Assembly (NCBI RefSeq): GCF_910592395.1
Contig: NC_088325.1
Coordinates: 15,194,109 to 15,254,108 of the forward strand
DNA: 60,000 bases
DNA from: Lineus longissimus
Taxonomy: Eukaryota > Nemertea > Pilidiophora > Heteronemertea > Lineidae
Reading direction: 5' to 3'
Of the stretch, positions 1 through 12,198 are shown piece after piece (position 1 is the first letter of the stretch; each line of letters begins with the position of its first letter). Both the position numbers and the translations under genes were made by a program. Below the pieces are notes generated by a model that saw nothing but the letters and a program-made list of their open reading frames with translations, searched no databases and was not told where the DNA came from.

Positions 1-54
1 ATGTTTGCCCTACATCACATGTTTAATATGCAATGTATTTGTTTTTGTTTACAG

Positions 55-165
55 TGCACCGAGATTGTAGGCCTTCTATCAGTTTTTGGGCCTACTGATC
101 TGATAGTCATTCTTAAATTACTCCAATGGATGACTGAAATTGCACAAAAACATGGACACCGCTGA
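55..165 (+). CDS. Possible terminal coding exon of an upstream gene
   Basis: A good acceptor (a T-rich run ending in TTTACAG) at 51-54 is followed by an open frame of 36 codons ending in TGA at 163-165. The peptide is hydrophobic in the middle (segments VGLLSVFGPTDLIVIL and KLLQWMTEIAQKH) and ends KHGHR. It could be the last exon of a gene that lies mostly left of the window. I do not recognise the family. It cannot belong to the CUB gene that follows unless skipped, because it ends in a stop. An open frame this short could be chance. Confidence 0.3.
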   Translation, partial: CTEIVGLLSVFGPTDLIVILKLLQWMTEIAQKHGHR

Positions 166-671
166 TATAGTTTCAAGTCTAGTTTAGGAACTGGCATGAG
201 ACGTTTGAAGACTTATATATTAATCCGATCAATGGGTGATAGATATGCTTGGCAATGGGCGATATGCTCCTGGCCTTTATCGTGGAGGACAGAAGACACT
301 ATTCTTCAATTTATTGTCCATGGTGTAGACACGTCAAAAAAGATATTGTATGCTTGGCGAGGTCAATATTCATACACTTATATCTGTGCTGACCAAAATC
401 CACGCTGCCAACTATCTAAATAGTTGGCAGCGCATACCATAGTGCTAATCAGACTAAAATATTAATGACATTTTTGTCAATATTGCAGCGTACCTGTGGG
501 GATAGTAGTGTGGTAGTCCACAACAGTATATTGCTGTATGCATGAAATAGTATACTTCTGTTTCACAGATCTAAGACCCCGGGACTTAGAGCCACGTCGG
601 TTACAGACTTGCGCCCCCCCCCCCCCCCCCAGTTCCCTTCTTTAACCCCCCCCCCCCCTTTGAACTTACAG
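166..671. other. Intergenic stretch ending in a cytosine tract
   Basis: No convincing exon is seen here. The notable content is two pure C runs (614-630 and 646-658) separated by a short T-rich stretch. They directly precede the acceptor CTTACAG at 665-671 of the next exon and so probably form its polypyrimidine tract. The 5' exons of the CUB gene, including any signal peptide, were not found here. Confidence 0.5.
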
Positions 672-3600
672 AACGACCTATGCAACTTAGGCCTATGACG
701 AGAAAGAACCGACGTGAACATTATATTTCTCTTCAAGTTCTAGACTCTGCAGTCATCCACGTCTCCGGTGCAGCATGCTTCCAAAGTGTAAAGTCCGACG
801 AAATCCTAACTTCGGAAGGATTCCCATCCTCGTTCCCTCTCAAAGTATGTCACTACGAGGTTATGGTTGAACCACGTGACACCAAAGCTGTGTACATCGT
901 AGCCATCTTTGATACGTTCGAGATCAACGACGGTGACACAGAGCAGAAACCACTCAAGAAAATCAACAAGATTCAGGTGGGTTTAATGTGCGAGGTTCGT
1001 CCATTCACCAGGGTGCGCAACCAAAAACTCATGTTCATACGACTATTCGACCTGCACATTCCGTCGTAGTACAGATGGTTCCATCATTAAGTGCTCCCCA
1101 GGAGCTTTCAAGCGAACGTGAACGGTAACAGCGACATGTTTGATCGCTTCCCCTTTTTCGGTGCAATTTTTGTTTTCCGCACTAAGTACGGTATGTTCCG
1201 CGCTTCCATACACAACTAGAAAGACCATGACTTCTCAATCAGGGAAACAGAGATAACGTGTCGAACTTTTAGCTTCCCAAACAGTTAGCGGAGAAGCTCA
1301 CAAACGTAAAACCTGAAGTAAAAACAGCATTCCCGTGCTTCTTCGTGTTATTCATAAAATTGTTCGGAAAACCCGATTAATTCACGTCCTCTCACAAAAA
1401 ATACATAATTTGACTTTATATTTGCAGATCCATGATGTTCTGGATGAAAATATTGGAACATACACAGATTCTGTGCCTCGTGGTACCGTGGCGAAGATTA
1501 ACGAGGACAGGTCGAAGCCATCACTTAAAGTAAGCATTTGGCGTGAATTGATGTGACCCAGTCTGTAGAAAAGGTATGGAAATGAAATGTTTTTGATTTT
1601 AGACTTTCGGCTAAGACTTTGGTTTCGCCAGCTGTGCACCTCAGATCTGTCGCTGAACGGGATGGTAGAGCTGTACATTCCCCAAGTCCTTCACATCCCG
1701 AAAAACGAAGTAAGTTTTGTTATTGTTAACTTCGTAATTTCAGATCATTTTCACGGCTATTCACCAAACTGCAGGGTTAAAAATATTCAAGATGCATTTC
1801 CAGTTGATGACGACCCAGGATCTCGGTATGTTTTGTCCCATTATTTCATCACTGTAAGTCCTCGGCTGTACGTTAATCTGTTCAAAAAGTTAACCTCGAG
1901 TTACATGCCAGTCTCACCATGCATACTAAGAACCAAAATCTAACCTACAATATTTTCATATGCCTCGAAACTGCCTTTTGACAAACCAATGCGGCCAACT
2001 CAGAACATGACGTATCGCATTCCAAGGTTCAAGCAGCTGCGTTCAAATGTCATTTACCTCCTTGCTTTCAGTTCCAAGGACATCGTTTCAGGATATACGA
2101 GGGACCATCGTTAGTCCTGGCTACCCCTTTAACTACCCCAACAGTTACCAAGAAATCTACCGAGTTACTACCAATAATAGTAACGGTGTGCTGAAGTTTA
2201 ACTTCGTGGTGGGTAGGGTTTTATTCAATGAAGTTTATAAATCTGCTGTAGAAAAGCCTGCAAACTGGTAGCCTATGATAAGCTAGCGGAAGGAACCATG
2301 ATATATCCAGATTATTGCAGATATTGATGGTGAGACAAATATGATGGAGATGTGTCGATTTGCTCGAGTAGCACGAAATGTTGACCCGAAGAAAAATCGA
2401 GGCATATTGCAACTTCAGAGACAGGTCAACGCGTTGCTGGAACACTCTAGGGACTCCCTGTGGTATATTCTTAACAACACCTTGACCATCTCCTAGTTTT
2501 CTGATCACCATTCTTGATCTGTGTCATTATGGGTGTAACCTCAACCCTTGATTAGCACTTATTGATTTGGTGCTAATTAACAATCAACGTGATATACCTG
2601 ATGAATATTTCCAATGAAAATAGCTGACCTTGACTTCTACAATGCGCCAACGCCAAGGGGGTTTACTTGACCTCACTTTTAACTTAGGTCCAATGGGCTT
2701 ACTGAAAGAGGTATTACTCAAAGTTTGAGTTGACTTATCTTGCCTTGAACGAGCCAACCCTGATGACAATAGTCTTGAGACTTCATCAACTAGCCTATCT
2801 TCACGGAAAGTTTTCCTTTTCCTTCCTGCAGGATATAAGTTTAGGAGAGGGTACGACACTTGCGGTCTATGATGGCAACAAAATAGCTTCGGAGAACTTG
2901 GTGTATAGGTTCCCCGTGGACCACGAAGCAAGAACAAATTGTAAGTGCAGTTTTGGGCCTTTGACACGGTGCCAAACCAGACCAGAACCGAGCAGATCAC
3001 ATTCATGCGCGTTTCATTGCAGACCAATCTTGACTGATCCGAATCGGTCAAGATCGACTTGGTCCCGTGTAAACGGCCCTTACTATCTTACCGAATTCGC
3101 TATTCTTGTCGAGAAAGCACTTATTTCTCTTTGAAGTCATATTTTCCCGTTACCGTGTTAGGAATCAATATTCTTCTAGAGTTGCTGTTCTTACCTTCTG
3201 TTCGTTGACCGGTTAAGACAGATGACCACATATTGAAACTCCATGTTCGTTTCTAAAAGCAGCACCATCGATACAAGACTCGGTCTAACTGAAAGAGTCA
3301 AGAAATGGTTCAACACTTTTTTTCTCAGGATTGACAGGATTCCCCTTCTCACTGCCTTTCACTGTTTTCTTTTAGGGAACTACTTTGTCTCAACCAACAC
3401 AATGACGTTACTGTTTCTATCAGCGCCTGAGGATACTGACAGGGGTTTCAACATGACATATGTAGAAAGTGAGCATACCTCGCAAAATGAAATGAAAAAC
3501 AACCTCATTCAGTCTGACAATGTTATGAGTTTAGAATTGCGAGCCAGCTATGTCGTTTCAGAGTAACATCACTTGATATGACTTGATATAGACACTCTAA

Positions 3601-4550
3601 TGGTTGCTCTGTTATAGAGGTATGAGATGATGTGCTTGCGTTCAGAGAAGATATATAATTAAGCTCATTGAACTTAGTCATCGTGATCGAGCCATGAACA
3701 GTTAAAAAAGTTATGCTAAAACAGCGATATTTATTGAATCGTTTTATTTGATTTCTTCCAGATTGTGAATATAATGACATTGATACTCCTTGCGACGAGG
3801 TACCACAGCTCAGTAAGTATTCTTGTCGTCATGGATACAGCACAAGTCCATTTGCTGAATGTTGGTCTCGTACATACATGGGTGTCGTTCCAATTTCCTT
3901 TGTTCAGAAAATATGTTGCGATCAGTCAAGATTCATACTTGGGTCTTACAGGCAACTTCTGTGTACATACCGCTATATCGTTCGAATAGACTCACTTCCT
4001 TCAAACACATGACGATATTCTTTTATTGAATATATGTTGTTATCATTCCATTGCAGATTTTGTCAAGAATTTGATCATCATAGGCGCCGGATGCGGAGGA
4101 GTTCTGCTACTCGTCTTTTTCATTGGTCTCATTTGCCTATGTTCGAGAAAATGTGACGAACGGAGACAGCGGAATATGCAGGGCATGCAGTAAGTTTTCA
4201 GAGTCAAGGAATGGGGACATCTTCTACCTCAGCCCATCTTCTTCAAAACCGTACAAGAAGTTTGGCGATAAAACTTGCCTGCACAGTTAGGCATACAGCA
4301 CAGTCATGACAGTGGTCAATAGGCTATAGGACAAACGGTTGACATATTAAGCAGGCCAAGCGTTCTAATCTAAGAGAGCTCGCGCTACCGGCCTAGGTTG
4401 CGGTGGGGTACCATTCCCTGTCCTTCGCGATCTTTATAAAACAAATTCCCTGTGCATAACATTACATTATTCAAGGGTTTTATCAATTTCGTATAGACTT
4501 GTGTTTTTGTCTAATTCTCGTTTCGTTTCTTTTTCAGACGATTCGATTGA
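672..4550 (+). CDS. Two-CUB-domain type I membrane protein (5' incomplete)
   Basis: Coding exons, all phase-consistent: 672-976, 1428-1529, 1632-1709, 1744-1825, 2072-2208, 2832-2940, 3376-3468, 3762-3812, 4057-4189 and a short last exon 4538-4550 (stop TGA). The first part resembles a diverged CUB domain (exon 1 ends ...FDTFEINDGDTEQKPLKKIN). The second is a clear CUB: GTIVSPGYPFNYPNSYQEIY opens it and GFNMTYVE closes it. Then come a short Cys-containing stem (NCEYNDIDTPCDEVPQL), one transmembrane helix (NLIIIGAGCGGVLLLVFFIG) and a basic tail with CLCSRKCDERRQR. CUB domains bind proteins or glycans outside the cell, so this is probably a surface receptor or adhesion molecule. No signal peptide was seen, so upstream exons are missing. 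The tail could instead continue through a later acceptor in the last exon. No gene symbol can be assigned. Confidence 0.8.
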
Positions 4551-5832
4551 GGCGAAAAAGGATGATTACTGGAGAATTATTGGACGTATCGTTTCTCAGG
4601 GTAGATGTCTGGCCTGGTTTTGGACTTTCAAGATGAACCGCCCCATTGCAGGGCGACGAAATGTTAAAGTTTGTGACAGCGGGTGTCAAAAGGTCGTTAA
4701 CGTGGATTCTACTGTTGTACTCAGCAGATAGAAGATACTGCTATATGTACCACCAGACTGTTATCTGCAATAGTCTGCGTCCTTTACATACTTATGCTAA
4801 TGAGCCAGGGACTAAGCAGGGCCGGTACCTTGTGGTCCTGGAGGGGGGGGGCACTAATAGCAGATCAACTGATAAATTGATGTACAATTAAGCCATTATG
4901 CAACAAAAATGTAGATTTTCACATCTAAAACTGCACCATCCTACTTCAACATATTGTTGTTGCTCGGACGGTACATTTAGTTCGATACATTTATGTAAAC
5001 ACTGTACAAAGTGTAGTTATGCAATATCATTGGTGAAATGATTATCAGGGTGCTTTCTTTATATGAGAAGACGCATTGTGTAGAATATACTCATTTTTTA
5101 CTTTACCTGGTAGTCAGTGTTAGTTGTACATTTCCCCCAAACGCAAATGAACTCACAGAAACCACTTTCAAAACAACAATGTACACTTTATTCACAAGTA
5201 CTGTACAACTCTAAACTCTTAACTCTAAACACTCTCACCCATATCTGATATTTTACTTGCCCTGGCATAGAAACTGAGGTACAAGGGACGACGGCTTTTA
5301 GTCTCATCCGACAGACTCTCGAATGTATTTATGCGTTGTGTAGTAAAGAGAGCCAGGAATTTTAGTTCATTGAAAGCCACCAAAAACCAAACTAAAAGAA
5401 ACAAAAAATACCACGACGTATAGTTACAACAACAGCAAGAACCACGATATCTCACTGACGCATTCTGATAGCATAAGAACCTCCTACTATTATGCATACA
5501 TGCCGCTATCACAGCCTTACGTAGGACTAGATAGAAATCAATACGATTACCGCCCTATCCTCCTTCATCACAGGTAAAACAGTTAAATATGACAAGTAGA
5601 ATCAGTAGACCAACATGTAAACTGTATCACATTGTTTCCTCTGCTTGTAGCATTTAACAACAGTCGGAACATCAAGGAAGCTGTAGTTGTCGATTCCCAT
5701 TGGGCATTGAAACCAGTAGTAGAAGAGATACAGTTCTTGTTACTCGTCCACCAGGGTACAATGATATAGGATAAGATGAGAACCTTGACAGAAGTCTTAC
5801 ACAACCTGAATACGGCACACACAAAGTGACTA
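4551..5832. other. Convergent 3' ends of the CUB gene and the SLC37 gene
   Basis: This is the tail-to-tail interval between the + strand CUB gene (stop at 4550) and the - strand SLC37 gene (stop at 5833). No further coding exon is convincing. A second frame stays open from 4539 to 4731 on the + strand, but it does not match the incoming splice phase. The interval is probably mostly 3' UTR of both genes. Confidence 0.6.
5188..5193 (-). terminator. Poly(A) signal AATAAA of the SLC37 gene
   Basis: TTTATT on the + strand reads AATAAA on the - strand, about 640 bases downstream of the SLC37 stop codon. No other hexamer this good was noticed between the two genes. Confidence 0.5.
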
Positions 5833-8800
5833 CTATCTGTCTTTACTGCTTTCATTTTCTCCTAACTCCGCACTCGACCGGATATCCTGACTGTCTTCTT
5901 CCAGTGGTGTTGTATCCTGGTTCTCTTTGCCTTCTTTCCGTTTTCGCTTCCAGTTTTTAAATCGCACGTAACCGTCTTTTGCCTCGCTCACGAATAGCCG
6001 CATTAACATCTGAAGAAGACAAAAAAAACCACAGTTGTGATAGTAATAGTAACATCATGACGACTGATCCAGAGATTTACCAGCCTTTTCCAAACAGGCG
6101 CCCGTTCTCTTGCTCCGTACTCACCCGTATAAACGGAACAACCATTTCAATACAAGCAATCTTATTGCTTCCTTCTGCCAAATCCAAGTCATGTACTACA
6201 TCGTTTCGCCAAACAAAACGAAGGTCATGAAAAGAATATTTTTCAATAAGGGTCGTACAGTCTTAGCATCACGATCAAACCATCTTACCAGAGCCGCCAC
6301 GAGGTCCGAGAGAATAAGCATAGCAAACACCTTGTTCCATCCATACGTAGCAATGATGCCGGTGATGAGGGGTCCGAAAGCCGCACCTAAATGATTCAGT
6401 AAAAAGGTACAGATGGAAAGAGAGTCTCCCTTACATCGTAGTAACCTGGAACCGTTTTTGGTAAGGAAATGATCCTCACCAGTTCGATATAATGTGTGCT
6501 ACTCCTAGAACTACTAGTTCTGAATTTGTTGATCTGCAGAGAGATTTGCCATCACACATCTTTAACAAATTCTAAATGGCGATGACTGTCACTAAAAATG
6601 TATCTTTATTGTTGTGACAGAGAAGTGATGATATCGTTTTATGCGAACCCAGATCAGTATAAGCCCGCCTATTGGGATGACGATAGCTTGAGGTGTGGGA
6701 GATTGATGATCGTCAAAATTTATTTCTTTCCTCTCGTCTTGTAATAATCTTTGGATTGGTTCCAAATCACATACACTAAATGCCTCGTTACCTTACCTAG
6801 AGATCCAGTCCCGTCTATGATAGCAGCTACAGTGGACATGGCCCTAGCATTGCCCTGAAGGCACGGGTGGTTCCCAAGTTCCGCTGACACTGCGGTCGTG
6901 ATGAGGGCGTATGGCCCGTTCACCAAAAGGCCCGTGATTATTAGAAATGCTGAAACAACAAGCAAGTTGTTATGGCCACTTTTCGTATTATGAATAATGT
7001 TTTAACATGTTTGATGCTAGTGATCGAGGGAGGAAAGAAGCACCTAAGTTGATGTCGCATGTTCTCATCAGCAATAAGTATTAACTGCTACACCCATCAC
7101 ACGGGTTCATGATTTTGTGCCATGTTGAAGGACCAGGGTCAACTTCTTTAAATGAGTATTGGCTTGAGTTGATCTGACAATATAGATCAGTAAAGTAAAC
7201 AGAATTTGGCGGAATTGAAAGCAATTGCTAATTAGTTTTTAAAAGAAGCAATATCTGAAAAAGAATGAAAAAAGCCTTATGAAGAAGCAAAAAGACTGTA
7301 ATTTTTGGCAACATTAACTAAAATTACTTGAATAACTTTCTTTGAGGTGACTCATTGAAACAACTGCATCATCTAGAATAAAAACCGAAATAGTGTTTGT
7401 CGGGTTAGATGATTGTGACCCAACAGGTTGTTACATACAGGACATAAAACACAGAATTCGATTCCCACATGAGAACAAACTATCACTATCAGAAACTGTA
7501 GGCCCATGATCATCAACATAAAATGAGTTGCGAGAAAATGTCGCTTTGACCAGTGAAGTATCCTTAATTTGACGGTATCTCAGTGTTGGAAATTTCTAGT
7601 TATCAGATTCGACCGGTCAGCTTCTTACCAATTGGACTGATACTCACCGGCATAAAGACCTTGGCTTGTCGAACCGTCGATCTGATAGACGTGAAACTGC
7701 AACGAAAAGTGATTTATGTCAATGCATCTTGAAAAGATGATCCGAAGATGCATGTAACATTAGAGGAACATAAGAGCGGCGGGATTCGTTTACATTATAA
7801 CATAAATTACTTCTCAGTGTCTCCTCGGTACTTTGATTCGGGTATAAGAAGGGATGGTAACCTTACCATGGGCCAGGCAGCAGATAAGAGAAATACTACA
7901 CAGAGAATGGCCTTTATTCCCAGTATATCTGACAGCAATCCAATCAGAATGCCTCCAAACATCCCTCCGACATCGAACAGGGCAGTGAGTGATGCTGCTG
8001 TCTGGGGGTCGATCCTCACTGAAAGGAATGTAGTTCTGTCCTTGACAATGTATGTTTAAGGTTTAAGAGAGAATGGTGATGGTTTTGTGTCGGTGATTTA
8101 GATGTGACGAGCATTTGTCTTCGCAGTGGTCTCTGGTCGTCTCTACTTCCTGCCATCTCGCTTACTACCTTAGGAAAGCAACAGTTTGATTACTCTGTCT
8201 GTTTCATTCTCTCAATGGATGTACCCAACACGACTGTGGTTTATGCTTTGTATAAGCATGCCAATATTACTCGAGTTAATTGTTCACTACAGGAGGTGGA
8301 ATTTGGCAGCTAGCTGTACCAGCGGAGAAGAAGTTATGAGAGACTCTCGTCATGCTCTTTGATATTCTGTGTCGGAATTCTTGTTTGGAGCCATGACTGT
8401 AATTATTCGATTGAAACCTTACGGGTTTATGAAATGGCAGTGTCTGATGACATTAGAACATGAAGCCACAATAAGGACGGCGGTAATCTTACCTGTCCCG
8501 CCAGATGAGATATACTTTGGCAACCAGAACAAGAATGTGTAGCTGACAAGTTTGATGAAGAAAAGGCCGATGGAGAATTCCACCACTCCCTGAAACAAAA
8601 ACAACACGTAAAGGTCACATGTCAACGTAAAAAAGGAAAGGGCAAGAACAAGATCGACCCGGATTACTTCACGAATCAGAAGTTTTGGTTTGATATGAAC
8701 ATGATTGTTCCAACATTCTTAGCCAGAATCCTAACGGAATCTGAGTCGAAATAATGCAAGATCCTAACGAGAACTACTATTGGGACCTTATACGTTACTG

Positions 8801-11800
8801 TAGTGTTTTGTACTCCTGAAATACTACTAGTAATTGAGGGCTCTGAATCAGCGCCGTGGTCGGCAGACTTTTCGAAACTGACGGGTATTCTAAGCGCTCC
8901 CAAAATACTACTAGTAATTGAGGGCTCTGAATCAGCGCCGTGGTCGGCAGACTTTTCGAAACTTACGGGTATTCTAAGCGCTCCCAAAATAGAGATTGCC
9001 TTCTGTTCATCCTTCTTAATAAGGGAAGACTCTTCACTCTATAATAAGAATATACCAATTCAAGTAAGAACACTATGAAGTTTGATTCACAGACGGGGTG
9101 CTGGAGCCGAGTATCCACTTTCTTGGCGGGCGCAATCACCATCACCCATCACTCTGACGCACGTACGATTGCATGCAAGTAGTTGTTAGTGCCATTTCAG
9201 GGCACAGTGCCCTGGTTGACCCACTAAAGACGTCATCGTCCTTAAAGTGCAATCTGTGAAAAAGCGATTGTGCTTTGATTTGGTCGAGCTGTTCAAGCTG
9301 CCTACCGGTTTATCATCCTTTGGCTGAGTTTTCGCATCTTTCAGTGGCACTTCCTCTGTGACTGCTGATGTTCCGTTGAAACCCAATTCTTCTGGATCTA
9401 AACCATTGAATAAGAATTACAGTCATTAAGTTTTTAGTACTCCAACTCGTTAAAGCTCTGTTTCGTTACTTAGTCAGACATTGTTCACTGCGTATCTAGT
9501 ATGCAAGCAGACGCAATAAACTGATTGATTAAGCATAGATATTAACAAACATGAACGGTCAACTGTCTTGTGAAACTTGCGGGAACAGAAATACCTTTCT
9601 CTGATAACCAAAGAGAATTCTATTTAAGGAAAAACACACCGTACGGTGCGTTTTAATGATGAAACCGTTACCTTTTATGTTCCCTACACCTCAAGACAGA
9701 AGAACAAGATGCCCCACAACTTACATGGTACAATCCAAAAGAAGACCGTCACTCCCATACACATAATCAGCAGACCTGGCACCATGAACGACATGCCCCA
9801 ATCAGTCTTTACCCATATCCCCGGCACCAGCGCACCAAGGATGTTCCCTATGTTTATATGCGTGTTCCAGATGCCGAGAATCAAACCTTTTCTGAAATTA
9901 CAGTAAGGAGACTATAACCATACATGCAGTAAAAGAAAAACGTGGCACTTTTTTACACTTTCAAAGGCAACAGTTCTAGCACCAGCGTGTTCATTTACAG
10001 ATGAGCCTTCCGATTGGCTGTTTGATGGCAATGAAGAATCGGACTGAGGATTTTGAAAACTTACTTTGTATCACCGAACCAATTAGCGACACACGTGACC
10101 ACACACGGCCAGCCTGATGATTGGGCGAAACCGCCGAGTATCTGAAAGAATATATAATGATTTGTTGACCTCTTTTGGCGACCTGGTGTCGTGCGAATCG
10201 TTTCCTCAGATATGTGGTTAGAATGTTTTACACAAAAACATATCTTCACATTGTGGTTCTTAAGACAGACAATTCATCGGGTTATTGGACAAGACTGGTT
10301 GCTGATTAATTTGTTATGTCGTTGAAACTTTCATGTGAATGTTATGTTATTCGAACATGAAGAAGATTCCTTCAGGAATATAACGTATTTCCAGCTAGTC
10401 CTACCTGAACTGTGAGATAATAAGCGAAGCTGTGTATCCGCCAAACGTGACCTAGACCGAATAATATCACAAAGAACCCGCTGAAGATCATGCCAGCAGT
10501 GAGGAAATAACGGATATGAGTCCGCTCGGCGATCTGTCCACTGCAAAGGGAAATAGAAGCTGGCATTCATTTTGTTCTTGGTGCCTGAATTATTTCAGAC
10601 AACACAGGCAAAACTCTCCTGGATGCCTTTTGCTATGCTAGGCTAGTTAGGGTGCAGAAGGGTAACCCACACAAGCATGTCAACAGCTGGCTCTGCGACG
10701 AGGACAAGAGCTCGAACCCACCTTGCACAGATGGCAGACACAGATCATATTACCAAATCAGCGCTCAGTTTATACAAGGGAACATGTATGGAAAAGGAGA
10801 GAAGAGAACATCAGTCAGCAGGTCTTACTTAATTTGACACCCTGCTGTCGCAACCTACCTTATGAACAGGCCTAGTGCATAGCATAGAAGGAAAGCATAA
10901 TCGAGAGTTCCATAAAGTTCCTCATAATTTGACCCCTCTGCAATAAAAACAACAAAATTTCATGCGTTTATTCATTCTTCGTTTGGTCCATCAATCGGCT
11001 CTTCTGAGTCAAATGCAACTATTGGTATTTACAGCAACAGAGGGGCCTTTTGTGGAAGGTGTTTCCTCATCCAAGACCACATGACCCTTTTTTCGTGCAA
11101 CCACGGTTACGCACCAATTGGGGCCAATGACCTATAGCTAGTGACGCCGAATTAGGCATCACATCAGTCATCCCATTAACTGTAAAGCAACATTACCTAC
11201 CAAACGGGACCCAACTGCATTTTTTCATAAGAATCTCATCTTTTGCAGCAGATGTGTTAGGATATGTGAGCGCACTTTTATTCAATAACTCTTCAAACTC
11301 CCCTCGGGTACAATTTCTATGTAGGACACTCTGAAAATCAAGGGGGATGATTGTGAGGTTGGATCATATCAAGTTAAGCCAGTAACTTGACATTATATCA
11401 GACTTGGCGAGATCTCAGTTAAGCTTCACCATGGATTGCCTGATTCGCCGCTTTCCTTCTTCCTATCAGGTATTGGCCAATCAGAAGAGCGCTATCATGC
11501 TTGTTTGGCGCAGACAGCACGGCCATAATTGAGAACGGGCTGATCAATTGGTCAATACATGTCACCTGACAGGAATTCATAAAATCTTTTTCCTTGAGGC
11601 ATGTTGCCAATTCCAATGTAACATTATCATTTTTAGTATTATTTCTGAATGTGACGTACCTTTACTATACTAATGGGCAGCCTGGACATATGATATGTTA
11701 TGTAGATCACAAAGGTATACAACAGTATATACACTCGCCATCTGAAAGAAGGTAGATTACGGTCACTCAAGAAGGTATGAAAGTAAAGAGTGTATCCAAA

Positions 11801-12198
11801 GAGGGAGTTATGATAGCCACTCCTTGGTACAAGACACAATGTGAATGTTTAGATTTTTCTCAGAGCTTGACTACTGATTGAAGTACGGTGTACATAATGT
11901 CCCAATTGTGTCTACATGTTCATCGAGTGGAATGCAGGTCTGTGATACGGTCAGGTCACATTGCTCAACACTCAATAATGAACAGGCAGACATTTGAAAA
12001 AATATCACCATAGTCATGCAGGCTACTATAGTATTCCAGTATTTACAGCGTAACGTTTGAACTTACTCGTAATAACCTGGCAATTTTTAGGAATCTGGTC
12101 CGTACTTACGATGCCTTCTTGTTGCAATTACAGCAATGCTTTACTGCTCTAATCCCCAGGGGTGGGGCGCAGAGACTATTCCGTGGATCATGGTCCAT
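5833..12198 (-). CDS. SLC37A2: SLC37-family sugar-phosphate/phosphate exchanger, complete coding sequence
   Basis: Fifteen coding exons in transcript order: 12110-12198 (start ATG), 11660-11741, 11201-11330, 10859-10937, 10405-10540, 10065-10141, 9725-9891, 9306-9397, 8967-9002, 8493-8589, 7867-8018, 7648-7696, 6797-6949, 6289-6386, 5833-6009. They total 1614 nt (537 aa plus stop) with every junction in phase. It is a 12-helix major facilitator of the SLC37A1/A2 type. Recognised segments are YHMSRLPISIVK (end of TM1), SSGWPCVVTCVANWFGD, GIWNTHINIGNILGALVPGI, GALRIPGVVEF (start of the second half), LFDVGGMFGG and VNGPYALITTAVSAELG. Human A1/A2 are glucose-6-phosphate/phosphate antiporters of the ER membrane. 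Length is close to A1 (about 533 aa) and A2 (about 505 aa). The N-terminus and the charged C-tail differ from the vertebrate forms. The A1-versus-A2 choice is uncertain; family membership is not. Confidence 0.95.
8819..8987. repeat. 84-bp tandem duplication covering the exon 9 donor of the SLC37 gene
   Basis: Two adjacent copies (about 8819-8903 and 8903-8987) differ by roughly one base. Example anchors 84 bases apart are ATACTACTAG at 8821 and 8905 and CTCTGA at 8841 and 8925. On the - strand the unit holds the last codons of exon 9 (GALRIP), its donor, and about 60 intron bases. The donor is GTAAGT in the copy next to the exon and GTCAGT in the second copy. The unit length is a multiple of three and has no stop in the exon frame. 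Confidence 0.95.

Noticed and set aside
4539-4731. Longer cytoplasmic tail for the CUB protein (DDSIEAKKDDYW...)
   Set aside because: It looks protein-like but needs entry phase 1, whereas the transmembrane exon exits in phase 2. The phase-correct reading stops after RFD.
8676-8987. 103-codon open frame containing two 28-residue repeats as a stand-alone gene
   Set aside because: It is SLC37 exon 9 plus intron read through the tandem duplication, not a separate gene.
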